From Cyclobacteriaceae bacterium (GTDB lineage Bacteria > Bacteroidota > Bacteroidia > Cytophagales > Cyclobacteriaceae): DNA of 64,000 bases. The notes under the pieces were generated by a model that worked only from the letters and a program-made list of their open reading frames with translations, was not told the DNA's origin and made no database searches. Positions 38,755 through 48,313 of this stretch are shown in pieces. A program made the position numbers and the translations under genes. Location of the stretch: contig JAAUQL010000004.1 of the NCBI GenBank assembly GCA_012033595.1, positions 36,818 to 100,817 of the forward strand, written 5' to 3'. Position 1 is the first letter of the stretch. Each line of letters opens with the position of its first letter.

Positions 38755-41700
38755 ATGAGATTATTTGTACTTAGACAAATTGTGACTATGTCAAAATTTG
38801 CATTTTACGCCCTAATGCTGCAATGTTTTTTTGTCGGTTTGTTATTAGCCGATGATGCTAAAAGCCAGGAATCGAGTATCGAAGAGATATATGTGAGTTT
38901 GCAGCTCAAAGATGCCACTTTAAAGGATGTTTTTAAAAGCCTTGAAAGCAAAACAAAGTTCAGTTTCAGCTACAACCAGGGTGTGATCAATGTCGATGAA
39001 AAATTGGAATCGATTTCAGAAAGCGGTTCCCTTGGTGATGTACTCAGGCAGATTTCGAAAGAAACCCAACTCAACTTTAAGCGCATAGATAATAATATTT
39101 ATGTAAGCAAAAGAAAATTGCTGGAAGCCTCGGTAACTGAAAAGTTCAATGCAAATACCGAATTGCAATCGCGAACCATTTCCGGCAAAGTCACCTCCTC
39201 AGAAGACAATTCTGAATTGCCGGGTGTAAGTGTACTGATCAAAGGCACCTCTGTGGGCACGGTCACCGATATAGAAGGTAACTATTCATTGAGCGTACCC
39301 GAGGGAAGTACTCTGGTATTCAGTTATGTTGGTTTTGTAAGCGAAGAGGTAGAAGTAGGTAACAAAAGTGTAATAGATTTTAGCCTTACCCCAGACCTCA
39401 CCCAATTAGAAGAAATTGTAGTGGTAGGCTATGGAACAGTAAAGAAAAGTGATCTCACAGGTTCTATTTCGTCTGTGAAATCTGAAGAGCTGACTGCTTA
39501 TCCGGCTGTTGGCGCAGTACAGGCCTTGCAGGGAAGGGCTGCCGGCGTGCAGGTGACGGCCAACAACGGTGAGCCCGGCGCATCTTACAAAGTCCGTGTC
39601 CGTGGTGGTACTTCTATCAACGCCAGTAGTGATCCTTTGTATGTTGTCGATGGATTTGTAGGGGGCACAATTCCTCCACCAGAAGATATTGCGTCGATGG
39701 AAATCTTGAAGGACGCATCTGCCACTGCCATTTATGGTTCAAGGGGAGCCAATGGCGTAATCATGATCACGACCAAAAGGGGAAGATCGGGCAAGACACA
39801 AATTGAATACAATGGATCATATTCATTTCAAGAAGAAATCAACAGGTTGGAATTGTTGGATGCCGATCAGTTCGTAGATTATATGCAAGATTTCAATTCA
39901 AATTTTGCTAGCAGGGGATCGAATACAGATTGGCAAGAACAAATTTTTCAGCAGGGTATTATCAATAACCACCAGCTTGCCGTTTCTGGGGGGAGCGATA
40001 ATGTAAATTACTATATATCTGGAACATACTACGATCAAACAGGTTTGATTGTAGGTTCAGGCTATGACCGCCTGTCCGTGACCAGCAACATTGAGATTAA
40101 GGCTACTGATAAATTAAAATTGGGGGCCAATATTTTTGTACGCAGGTTCAATAAAGAAGGGGTGAATACACAAGAAGGATCTGGCGGAACAAATTCCACA
40201 GGCGTAGTTGCCTCTGCATTTAAATTCGAACCCGATCTGGGTATCTACAATGACGACGGCACCTTTACCCGTGCCACACTCAACGACCCTCACGACAACC
40301 CATATGCCGTTGCTACACAAAATACAGATGAAATACTAAATGATAGGCTTCAAACCAATTTCTTTGGAGAATATGAGTTTATTGAAGGTTTAAAACTAAG
40401 GGTGACCCTGGGTGCATCAACCAACAATGAAAGGCGAGGAAGATTTACCCCATCCACACTCAACGCAGGTGGAGGAGCCATCAATGGTTCTGGACGCATA
40501 GATGGTTCGAAAGATACAGACATCATCAATGAGAATTACCTGACTTATACAAAAGAATTTGGGGGTGTTCATAGCTTAGGGCTTTTGGCTGGCTATTCTT
40601 ACCAAATTTCAAAAGATGAAAACTGGATGGCACGCTCAACTACTTTTCCATCTGATGGGCTAATTTATTGGAATCTTGGAAGCGGATCGACTTATCTCCA
40701 ACCAACATCAGGGACCAGTGAATGGGAAGTTTCGTCCTATTATGCCAGGGTCAATTATTCACTATTTGATCGCTATAAACTGACCGCGACTGCCCGTTAT
40801 GACGGTTCCTCAGTTTTTAGTGAAGGCAACAAATGGTCGTTTTTCCCTTCAGGCGCCCTGGCTTGGGATATTAAAGGAGAGCAATTTATGCAAGATGTAA
40901 ATGCCGTTAGTATGGCCAAATTGAGAGTAAGCTATGGTTTAACAGGAAACAGAGCTATTGCGCCTTATGGCACTTTCGCCCTTCTTGATAGTAGAATAAT
41001 TACTTCTCAAAATAATAGTGTAGTTAATGCAGTGGCATCTTTACAACCAGCCAATCCTGACTTGGTATGGGAAAGCACAGCACAGTTCGATGTTGGAGCA
41101 GATATTGGGTTTTTGGATGATCGTATCAATTTAATCGCGGATTATTATAGCATGATAACCAGTGATTTGTTATTTGGTGCCTCATTGCCCGAGTACTCAG
41201 GATACCTTAACTTAACGCCTGTAGTGAACTTTGGAAAAGTTAAAAATAGTGGATTTGAATTCACTATAGATAGTAGAAATTTGGTTGGTGAATTTAAGTG
41301 GGATATGAACTTTAACATTTCGGCCAATAGAAACGAAATATTGGAATTGCCTAATGACGATCAAGAGCAACGGTATACCTCTGGCCCTGGACATATGGTG
41401 GGCATAGGAGAAACACAGATTCTTCGAGTAGGGGAATCAGTAGGAGCATTTTATGGATTTGTCTATGATGGAGTTTATCAGGAAAATGACGATTTTTTGC
41501 CTGGAGGCGGTTTCGAACAAACTGCAGGTGGTGAAAAATTCAGGGATATCAATGGAGTAAAAGACTCAGAAGGAATACTAACCGGAGAAGCAGATGGCAA
41601 ACTCAACAATGACGACAGGACCATTATTGGCAATCCAAACCCCGACTTTATTTGGGGATGGAACAACAGCTTTATGTACAAGGGATTTGATCTCAATATT

Positions 41701-42144
41701 TTCGTTCAGGCTTCACAAGGTAACGATATCATGAGCTTTACTTTAATGGAATTGAACCTCCTGAATGGCTCAAACAATGCCACTACCGATGTACTTAATC
41801 GTTGGACACCAACCAATACCGATACTGACATTCCCAAATCATTTGGAGGCAGATCGCGTCGTTCATCATCCCGTTTTGTATATGATGGCAGTTTTGTTAG
41901 GTTAAAGAACATTGCCTTGGGGTACAATTTCCCACAGTCTATTGTGGAAAATTTAAAAATGCAAAAAATTCGTGTTTATGTAAGTGCTCAAAATCTGCTG
42001 ACAATAACAGATTATCCAGGATATGACCCGGAGGTGAACTATAGGACTGATGGAGGTGCAAATGGTAATAAAAATTTAGGCTTGGATTATGGAAGCTACC
42101 CAAATGCTAAATCTTTTACTTTTGGTGTTAGCCTTGGATTTTAA
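38755..42144 (+). CDS. SusC/RagA-family TonB-dependent transporter with STN domain (PUL 2)
   Basis: The protein is 1,129 aa, intact. Order: signal peptide ending AKSQ; STN domain at about 45-125 (KDATLKDVFKSLESKTKFSF); carboxypeptidase-like domain (GKVTSSEDNSELPGVSVLIK, GTSVGTVTDIEGNYS); TonB box region (EEIVVVGYGTVKKSDLTGSI); plug (LQGRAAGVQVTANNGEPGAS, LKDASATAIYGSRGANGV); and a barrel ending FTFGVSLGF. It is the outer-membrane channel of PUL 2 and the sensor for its FecR. It is clearly paralogous to the PUL 1 SusC but differs through most of the barrel, so the cargo may differ. SusD follows after 31 bases. Confidence 0.95.
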   Translation: MRLFVLRQIVTMSKFAFYALMLQCFFVGLLLADDAKSQESSIEEIYVSLQLKDATLKDVFKSLESKTKFSFSYNQGVINVDEKLESISESGSLGDVLRQISKETQLNFKRIDNNIYVSKRKLLEASVTEKFNANTELQSRTISGKVTSSEDNSELPGVSVLIKGTSVGTVTDIEGNYSLSVPEGSTLVFSYVGFVSEEVEVGNKSVIDFSLTPDLTQLEEIVVVGYGTVKKSDLTGSISSVKSEELTAYPAVGAVQALQGRAAGVQVTANNGEPGASYKVRVRGGTSINASSDPLYVVDGFVGGTIPPPEDIASMEILKDASATAIYGSRGANGVIMITTKRGRSGKTQIEYNGSYSFQEEINRLELLDADQFVDYMQDFNSNFASRGSNTDWQEQIFQQGIINNHQLAVSGGSDNVNYYISGTYYDQTGLIVGSGYDRLSVTSNIEIKATDKLKLGANIFVRRFNKEGVNTQEGSGGTNSTGVVASAFKFEPDLGIYNDDGTFTRATLNDPHDNPYAVATQNTDEILNDRLQTNFFGEYEFIEGLKLRVTLGASTNNERRGRFTPSTLNAGGGAINGSGRIDGSKDTDIINENYLTYTKEFGGVHSLGLLAGYSYQISKDENWMARSTTFPSDGLIYWNLGSGSTYLQPTSGTSEWEVSSYYARVNYSLFDRYKLTATARYDGSSVFSEGNKWSFFPSGALAWDIKGEQFMQDVNAVSMAKLRVSYGLTGNRAIAPYGTFALLDSRIITSQNNSVVNAVASLQPANPDLVWESTAQFDVGADIGFLDDRINLIADYYSMITSDLLFGASLPEYSGYLNLTPVVNFGKVKNSGFEFTIDSRNLVGEFKWDMNFNISANRNEILELPNDDQEQRYTSGPGHMVGIGETQILRVGESVGAFYGFVYDGVYQENDDFLPGGGFEQTAGGEKFRDINGVKDSEGILTGEADGKLNNDDRTIIGNPNPDFIWGWNNSFMYKGFDLNIFVQASQGNDIMSFTLMELNLLNGSNNATTDVLNRWTPTNTDTDIPKSFGGRSRRSSSRFVYDGSFVRLKNIALGYNFPQSIVENLKMQKIRVYVSAQNLLTITDYPGYDPEVNYRTDGGANGNKNLGLDYGSYPNAKSFTFGVSLGF

Positions 42145-42175
42145 TATTGTCTAGTAAACTAAAAAATATTCTAAT

Positions 42176-43711
42176 ATGAAAAATATATTAAATAAAATAG
42201 TGGTGCTGACTTTGTTCGCATCAGCATTTTCTTGTACAGATTTGGCCGAGGAGCCGGTTGGGTTGTTGGCTCCGGAATCTTTTTTTAAAACAGCAAAGGA
42301 TGTAGAAACATCAATTTATGGAGCCTATGGTTTGGCTGCCTCAGAAGAATACTATGGAAGGAAGCTGTCATTATCACTTCTCTTAAGGGGTGATATGGCC
42401 GATATAGGAGATCGAAAAACCCCTGCCAGAAGGCAGCAAGTCAATGATTTCAATATGGATTCGAATAATGACATGGTTACCTCTTTTTGGCCAAGGTCTT
42501 ATCAGATCATAGCTGCTGCAAATGTGGCATTGGAAGGTGCCAATAGTTTAACTTTGGGTGAGGAAGTACTAAATCCTCTTAAGGCTGAAGCCATGTTTAT
42601 GCGGGCTTTTGTTTACTATCACTTAGTGCGTCTTTTTGGCGAAGTCCCTTTGGTTTTACAACCTGTAGTTGATATTGAGGCAGCTAGAACCATGTCCAAA
42701 TCTTCTGTGGCAGATATTTATAAATTGATCAAAGAAGATTTAGAATATGGAAAGCAATGGTTGCCGGATACTTATAGCAATAACCTGCGTACCAGACCCA
42801 CCAAAGCAAGTGCAGCAGCTTACTTGGCTTCCATGCATTTGACCTTGGGCGATTTTTCAGAGGCATATAAAGAAGCCAAATGGGTGATTGACAATGAGGT
42901 CAAATTTGATCTTAACTTAGAATCAAACTTTCAGGATCTATTTAATGCAACCAAACAAGACAAGCAAAAAGAAATTCTATTTGCTTTGGATTTCCTTGGA
43001 CTGAACACTGGTGAATATAATACCAACCAAGACTACTTGGGTTCTGTGACTGGGCCTCGCGCCGTGTCAAATGGCGAAGATATTGAGGAAGGATGGAGTG
43101 TCGCCGTGCCTACCATGGAGGTTTTTAATACCTGGGATTCACGTGACTATCGCAAAAAAGTGAGTTTCATGGATTCTGGTATGGTGAAGGGCGTGTGGTC
43201 TGGCTATGACAAGTTTGCCCCGAACCATGGCTCTGCCAGGCCCCACATAGCCAAATACTTTCGATATCCAGGAAAAAGCGGTATCAATGCAAATGATGCT
43301 GATACCAATGTGCCATGTATGCGTTATGCCGAAGTATTGTTGATCGCTGCAGAAGCCTTGAACCAAACCAGCGGGCCAAATGCCGAAGCTGAAGGATACA
43401 TCAACAGGATTCGCGAAAGGGCCAGGAACTGGGATGGAACGATAGTCGATTTTCCGGCAAATGTGTCTACCGGACTTGGCAAAGCAGCGTTTCACGATTT
43501 GGTGATTGAAGAGCGCAGACTGGAACTCGCATTTGAATTCAAGCGATGGTACGATATCAAACGCTTGCAAATCGGCGATGAAGTATTCAAAGGACCCGGT
43601 TCGCTAGAGCCACACCCGACCTTTGATGCGACAAGGGATTATTTCTTCCCTTTACCACAAGATGAATTGGATAGAAACGAAAATTTAAAACCTCAAAATT
43701 CAGGGTATTAA
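42176..43711 (+). CDS. SusD/RagB-family surface glycan-binding lipoprotein (PUL 2)
   Basis: The protein is 511 aa. The lipoprotein signal (VVLTLFASAFSC) is followed by TDLAEEPVGLLAPESFFKTA, the helical repeat with KAEAMFMRAFVYYHLVRLFG and EVPLVL, CMRYAEVLLIAAEALNQ, IEERRLELAFEFKRWYDIKR and a C-terminal FPLPQDELDRN. These are the standard SusD landmarks. It partners the SusC encoded just upstream. A strong intrinsic terminator comes right after its stop. Confidence 0.94.
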   Translation: MKNILNKIVVLTLFASAFSCTDLAEEPVGLLAPESFFKTAKDVETSIYGAYGLAASEEYYGRKLSLSLLLRGDMADIGDRKTPARRQQVNDFNMDSNNDMVTSFWPRSYQIIAAANVALEGANSLTLGEEVLNPLKAEAMFMRAFVYYHLVRLFGEVPLVLQPVVDIEAARTMSKSSVADIYKLIKEDLEYGKQWLPDTYSNNLRTRPTKASAAAYLASMHLTLGDFSEAYKEAKWVIDNEVKFDLNLESNFQDLFNATKQDKQKEILFALDFLGLNTGEYNTNQDYLGSVTGPRAVSNGEDIEEGWSVAVPTMEVFNTWDSRDYRKKVSFMDSGMVKGVWSGYDKFAPNHGSARPHIAKYFRYPGKSGINANDADTNVPCMRYAEVLLIAAEALNQTSGPNAEAEGYINRIRERARNWDGTIVDFPANVSTGLGKAAFHDLVIEERRLELAFEFKRWYDIKRLQIGDEVFKGPGSLEPHPTFDATRDYFFPLPQDELDRNENLKPQNSGY

Positions 43712-43727
43712 AAAATTAAATAAATTC

Positions 43728-43758
43728 AAGCCCATCGTAATTGGTGGGCTTTTTTTTT
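43728..43758 (+). terminator. Intrinsic terminator between susD and GH88 of PUL 2
   Basis: AAGCCCA (43728-43734) pairs with TGGGCTT (43745-43751), followed by a run of nine T. This is a clear rho-independent terminator, placed only 26 bases before the GH88 start codon. The GH88 gene must therefore be read by readthrough or from its own start site. Confidence 0.85.
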
Positions 43759-43784
43759 GTTGTTTCATTAAAATTTAAAAAAAT

Positions 43785-44981
43785 ATGAAAACCAGTTTAA
43801 TTACTTTTCTAACAGTGCTTAGTGCCATTTTTTCATGTAGCGATTCCCGAAAGGATTCCGACAAGGTAGAGACTTCGGATTTTGTTTCCAAAAGCTTTGA
43901 CGTGGCCAGTCAACACCTAAGCAATGCAGTGGCCGAATATCAGGATTTGTCCCAATTTCCCCGATCGACCAATCCTGACGGCAGCTTGCATGCCATACCT
44001 GCCCGAGACTGGACCAGCGGGTTTTTCCCCGGCAGCCTTTGGTATATGTATGAATATTCCAATGAAGAAAAATTTAAAGAAGCCGCAACAAAATGGACGG
44101 AGGCCCTCTCCGAACAACAATACAATACCGCTACCCACGATGTGGGTTTCATGATCAATTGCAGCTACGGCAATGGACTGCGCCTTACTGAAAATAAAGC
44201 ATACCAGGATGTGATGGTTCAAACAGCCAGGTCGCTGATGACCAGATACGACGAAACCGTAGGTTGTACCAAGTCATGGGATTGGTCAAAAAGGTGGCAG
44301 TTTCCGGTAATCATCGACAACATGATGAACATGGAATTGTTATTTGAGGCCAGCAAGCTATCTGGCAACGACACCTTCCGCAATGCAGCCATAAATCATT
44401 CGCTCACCACCATCAAAAATCATTTTCGCGATGACCACAGTTCGTATCACGTGGTGGATTATGATTCGATCACAGGCGAAGTACTGGAAAAAGTAACGCA
44501 TCAGGGAGTGTCAGATGAATCGGCCTGGGCAAGAGGACAAGCCTGGGGATTGTATGGATTTACGGTGCTTTACCGCGAAACCAGGGATGAGGTGTTTTTG
44601 AATCAGGCAAAAAATATCGCAGGATTCATTCTAAGCCACACCCAAACACCAGACGATTTGGTGCCTTATTGGGATTATGATGCTCCCGGCATTCCCGAAG
44701 TGCCCCGAGATGCTTCTGCCGCGGCCATCATAGCCAGTGCCCTGCTGGAGCTCAGCAGCTATGATCAGGAACAATCAGCCAAATACTTCGATCATGCCGA
44801 AGGCATCCTTACCAGTCTGGCTTCGGACGAGTACCTGGCCGCACCTGGCACCAACAACAATTTTATCCTGAAGCATAGTACCGGAAATTTACCGGCAAAT
44901 TCAGAGATTGATGTGCCCTTAAACTATGCCGATTATTATTTTCTCGAGGCCCTGTTGAGGTATAAGAAGATGAATAAGTAG
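43785..44981 (+). CDS. GH88 unsaturated glucuronyl hydrolase lipoprotein
   Basis: The protein is 398 aa. It removes the 4,5-unsaturated uronate left at the non-reducing end by polysaccharide lyases, through hydration of the double bond. The (alpha/alpha)6 barrel motifs are ARDWTSGFFPGSLWYMYE, THDVGFM with Asp119, and VIIDNMMNMELL with Asp178. The 59-residue spacing matches my memory of the Asp88/Asp149 pair (61 apart) of the Bacillus enzyme only approximately. SAWARGQAWGLYGF and PRDASAAAIIASALLE are also typical. The lipobox is AIFSC. Its presence implies that a polysaccharide lyase acts upstream, with the beta-helix protein of PUL 1 as a candidate. Confidence 0.9.
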   Translation: MKTSLITFLTVLSAIFSCSDSRKDSDKVETSDFVSKSFDVASQHLSNAVAEYQDLSQFPRSTNPDGSLHAIPARDWTSGFFPGSLWYMYEYSNEEKFKEAATKWTEALSEQQYNTATHDVGFMINCSYGNGLRLTENKAYQDVMVQTARSLMTRYDETVGCTKSWDWSKRWQFPVIIDNMMNMELLFEASKLSGNDTFRNAAINHSLTTIKNHFRDDHSSYHVVDYDSITGEVLEKVTHQGVSDESAWARGQAWGLYGFTVLYRETRDEVFLNQAKNIAGFILSHTQTPDDLVPYWDYDAPGIPEVPRDASAAAIIASALLELSSYDQEQSAKYFDHAEGILTSLASDEYLAAPGTNNNFILKHSTGNLPANSEIDVPLNYADYYFLEALLRYKKMNK

Positions 44982-44999
44982 TCATAAGCTTTAAGCCAA

Positions 45000-45059
45000 C
45001 AAGCCACAAGAATCAAAATGCTGATGCCCCAAGTTGCTCAGCTTTTGTCTTGTGGCTTG
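45000..45059. repeat. Inverted repeat downstream of GH88
   Basis: CAAGCCACAAGA (45000-45011) and TCTTGTGGCTTG (45048-45059) form a perfect 12-base inverted repeat with a 36-base loop. The adjoining GTTCAGCTTTCAGCCTGTAG has the look of short repeats common between Bacteroidota genes. It may end PUL 2 transcription in both directions. Confidence 0.5.
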
Positions 45060-45154
45060 TAGTTTGCGGCGTTCAGCTTTCAGCCTGTAGCGTACAGCAT
45101 ATATAATATTCGCGCCCTATTGTCTCCTCAAAATTATATACTGACATTTGCCGA

Positions 45155-46099
45155 ATGGCTCAAGCTCCAACTTCAATATTCATGGTCAGGCCCGACCATT
45201 TTGGTTTCAACTACGAAACTGCTGAATCCAATGCCTTTCAGCAAGAAATCCTTATTGGCGAAAAACAAATCGTAAAACAACTTGCCCTCGATGAGTTCGA
45301 TGCCTTTGTCGATAATTTGCGCAAACACCAAATCGATGTTTATGTATTCGATTCGCCAATGAATGCGCCCGATGCGGTTTTTCCCAACAACTGGGTGTCG
45401 TTTCATGACGATGGTAAGGTGGTGATTTATCCCATGCTAACCGCAAACCGAAGGATTGAACGACAGCAGCAAATCATGGACGTCCTCCAAAAAGACTTTG
45501 TGATCGATGATATTATCAACGTATCCGGCGAGGAAGAAAAAGGGCGGATACTTGAGGGAACCGGCAGCATCGTATTCGACGATGTCAACAAAAGAGCCTA
45601 TGCCAATGGTTCGCCCCGGACAGATAGAAGCTTGTTTTATGAAATATGCGATATATTGGGTTATGAAGGCGTTTATTTTAAGGCCACCGACGAAGAAGGA
45701 ACCGATATCTACCATACCAATGTACTGATGACCGTAGGCGATGGCTATGCAGTGCTATGCAAAGAAGCCGTAGATGAGGCCGACCGCGAAAGCGTATTGA
45801 CCAGCCTCTATGCCGGGGGATTGGAAGTGGTGGAAATCACCTACGAACAGATGCGACATTTTGCCGGTAATATGATACAGTTAGAAAGCAAACTGGGCCA
45901 CCAGTATCTGGTAATGTCTAAAAGCGCCTTCGAAATACTAGAGTTGGAGCAGAAGGAAAAACTTGCTGAATATGTTGATTTTATTTTTAGTGATATCCAT
46001 ACCATAGAAACCATAGGAGGGGGAAGTGCCCGCTGTATGATCGCCGGTATATTTTTGCCACGCAAAGTAGCCTTTCAAAGTCCTGAGCTGACATGCTGA
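45155..46099 (+). CDS. ctlX: Citrulline/arginine-type hydrolase of the CtlX family (guanidino-group-modifying fold)
   Basis: The protein is 314 aa. The N-terminus (MVRPDHFGFN, ETAESNAFQ) and FPNNWVSFHDDG with YPMLTANRRIERQ are characteristic of CtlX-like proteins, related to arginine deiminase and DDAH. The catalytic set is visible: an acidic EGTGSIVFD motif, His187 in YHTNVLM, and the nucleophile Cys294 in GGGSARCMI. Members hydrolyse citrulline or related ureido/guanidino compounds in the cytoplasm. It stands alone, with no other arginine catabolism gene adjacent, so the true substrate is not proven. Confidence 0.8.
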   Translation: MAQAPTSIFMVRPDHFGFNYETAESNAFQQEILIGEKQIVKQLALDEFDAFVDNLRKHQIDVYVFDSPMNAPDAVFPNNWVSFHDDGKVVIYPMLTANRRIERQQQIMDVLQKDFVIDDIINVSGEEEKGRILEGTGSIVFDDVNKRAYANGSPRTDRSLFYEICDILGYEGVYFKATDEEGTDIYHTNVLMTVGDGYAVLCKEAVDEADRESVLTSLYAGGLEVVEITYEQMRHFAGNMIQLESKLGHQYLVMSKSAFEILELEQKEKLAEYVDFIFSDIHTIETIGGGSARCMIAGIFLPRKVAFQSPELTC

Positions 46100-46286
46100 T
46101 AGCCTTGGTGGCAATCTTGCCATAATATCCGACTTCGAAGGCGCTGGCAGAAAACCGCCTATGTATTCACGAAATAATCAAATTGTGTGTAGCCGCCAAT
46201 AGGTGGGCCGCCAACGGTTTTTTTTGTTTCCTGATACAACTTTTCTCTGAAACGGGGGTTTATCCAATTGAAATATAATTCAGGCT

Positions 46287-46924
46287 ATGGATAAGACGCA
46301 GGAAAAAATAGTAGATAGCTACCTCAGGTATGTGGTAGCGCACAATACCAAACCCAAATCAATTTCATCCTTTGCGGAAGACATAAAGCTCACCGAAGCC
46401 ACCTTCAACAAATACTACGCCTCATTTGACGAACTCGAGCAAAGCTTCTGGAAAGATCTGTTCGAAAAGACGCTCACAGATATCAGCAGCCAGGAAGTGT
46501 ATGCCAACTATTCGGTCAACGAAAAATTGCTATCACTTTATTATACATGGATAGAAAAACTCATGGCCTACCGCGCATATGCGCAATACGTGATGAAGGA
46601 AGAGAAAATTTATGAGTTGTATCCGGGGGCGTTCGCCACGTTTAAAATAGCATTCGAAGCCTACGTTTCGCAGCTAATAACAGAAGGGCTCGCCACCGAA
46701 GAAATTGCCAACCGCAAATTTATTAGCGACAAATACGTTTATCTGCTATGGTACCAGCCGGTCAGCATCATCAAATTTTGGGTCAAAGACCAAAGCAAGG
46801 ATTTTGAAGATACCGATGCTCTTATCGAAAAACGGTCAACTTTTCATTTGACCTGATGCGTTCAAATAGCTTCGATTCCATGTTTGATCTGGCAAAATTC
46901 CATATCCAGCATTTTAAATTATAG
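46287..46924 (+). CDS. TetR-family transcriptional regulator, frame broken at 46828-46832
   Basis: As written, the frame stops at 46856, but one added A in the A5 run at 46828-46832 carries it to TAG at 46922-46924, giving about 212 aa. The restored end reads EKTVNFSFDLMRSNSFDSMF, which fits the family. The N-terminal helix-turn-helix is ISSFAEDIKLTEATFNKYYA, followed by an alpha-helical ligand domain rich in Tyr and Trp. It lies 51 bases before the AarF-type kinase gene, a pairing I recall from other Bacteroidota, so it probably controls that operon. Confidence 0.8.
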
Positions 46925-46975
46925 CATCAAAAAAAATTAAAGCACATCTAAAACCAATATTTCCCATTACAACCA

Positions 46976-48289
46976 ATGAAAGAGCAAAACAGCATTCCGA
47001 CTGGCAAAGTACAACGTGCCAGCAAATTTATAAAAACAGGCGCCAAAATAGGGGGTAACTATGTGAAACACTATACCCGCAAAATGTTTGATGAAAACAC
47101 GGACAAAGCGGCACTTCATCAGGACAACGCCAAAGACATTTACGAGTCGCTCAGCCACCTGAAAGGCGGAGCGCTAAAAGTAGCTCAAATGATGAGCCTA
47201 GACCAGGGCATTTTACCTGCTGCCTATCAGCAGCAATTTACTCAGGCACAGTATAGTGCACCACCCTTGTCTTTTCCTTTGGTGGCCAAAACGTTTCAAA
47301 ACCAATTGGGTCGCAACCCGGGTGAGTTGTTCGATTCATTTACTAAAAATGCAGTGAATGCCGCCTCCATTGGCCAGGTGCACCAGGCCACACTCCATGG
47401 CAAAAAGCTGGCCATTAAGGTGCAATATCCTGGAGTGGCAGACAGTCTGCAGTCTGACCTGAAAATGGTAAAGCCGGTCGCCAGGCTATTGTTCAACATC
47501 AGCGATGCCGATATGGACTACTACATGACCGAAGTACAGGAGAAGCTGCTGGAAGAGACAGATTACGAACTGGAAGTGAAACGAAGCCAGGAAATATCCA
47601 AAGCGTGTGCATCTTTGCAGCATATCGTGTTTCCGAAGTATTATCCAGAGCTGTCTGCTCGCCGAATCATTACCATGGACTGGATGGAGGGCTTGCACAT
47701 GAACGAATTTATCCTCACCAATCCGTCGCAGGAAGTTCGCGATAAGATAGGGCAGGCACTCTGGGATTTTTATGACTTCCAGGTGCATGTGCTCAAACGG
47801 GTGCATGCCGATGCGCATCCGGGCAATTACATATTCAGGGCCGATGGTACCGTGGCCATCATCGATTTCGGATGTGTGAAGGAAATACCTGAGGATTTTT
47901 ATCAAAGCTATTTCCGCATCCACGATCGGGCTTTTGCTCACGATCCGGTCAAATTTGACCAGTGGCTTTATGAATTGTCGTTTCTCAATGCGGGTGATAC
48001 GGCACAAGAGAAAAAGCTGTTCAAAGGATTGTTTAAAGAAATGGTTGACCTGCTAGGCAAACCATTTCACGCCGAAAGATTTGATTTTGGCGATGATGAA
48101 TTTTTAAAACCTATTTATGAACTGGGTCAGCGGATATCTTCTTCCAAAGAGGTGAAAAACTCCAATGCAGCTCGGGGTTCACGTGATGGTCTGTATATCA
48201 ACCGAACCTATTTTGGGCTATTTCACATTTTGAACGCCCTCAAGGCCAGGGTTTATACCAAAAGCAATACCTTTGCCCTGGCCAGTTGA
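46976..48289 (+). CDS. ABC1/AarF/UbiB-family atypical protein kinase
   Basis: The protein is 437 aa. The ABC1 features are in order: KGGALKVAQMMSLD (the KxGQ-like motif that blocks the ATP site), NAASIGQVHQATL (alanine-rich loop), IKVQYPG (ATP Lys), LLEETDYELE (Glu), HADAHPGNYIF (catalytic loop) and IIDFGCVKE (DFG). UbiB/COQ8 relatives support lipid or quinone metabolism, probably as ATPases at the membrane. Menaquinone is the usual quinone in this phylum, so the exact role here is open. It is probably co-transcribed with the TetR gene and the TPR gene 24 bases downstream. Confidence 0.9.
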   Translation: MKEQNSIPTGKVQRASKFIKTGAKIGGNYVKHYTRKMFDENTDKAALHQDNAKDIYESLSHLKGGALKVAQMMSLDQGILPAAYQQQFTQAQYSAPPLSFPLVAKTFQNQLGRNPGELFDSFTKNAVNAASIGQVHQATLHGKKLAIKVQYPGVADSLQSDLKMVKPVARLLFNISDADMDYYMTEVQEKLLEETDYELEVKRSQEISKACASLQHIVFPKYYPELSARRIITMDWMEGLHMNEFILTNPSQEVRDKIGQALWDFYDFQVHVLKRVHADAHPGNYIFRADGTVAIIDFGCVKEIPEDFYQSYFRIHDRAFAHDPVKFDQWLYELSFLNAGDTAQEKKLFKGLFKEMVDLLGKPFHAERFDFGDDEFLKPIYELGQRISSSKEVKNSNAARGSRDGLYINRTYFGLFHILNALKARVYTKSNTFALAS

Positions 48290-48313
48290 CAACAAATCCG
48301 GCGATTGAACGCT

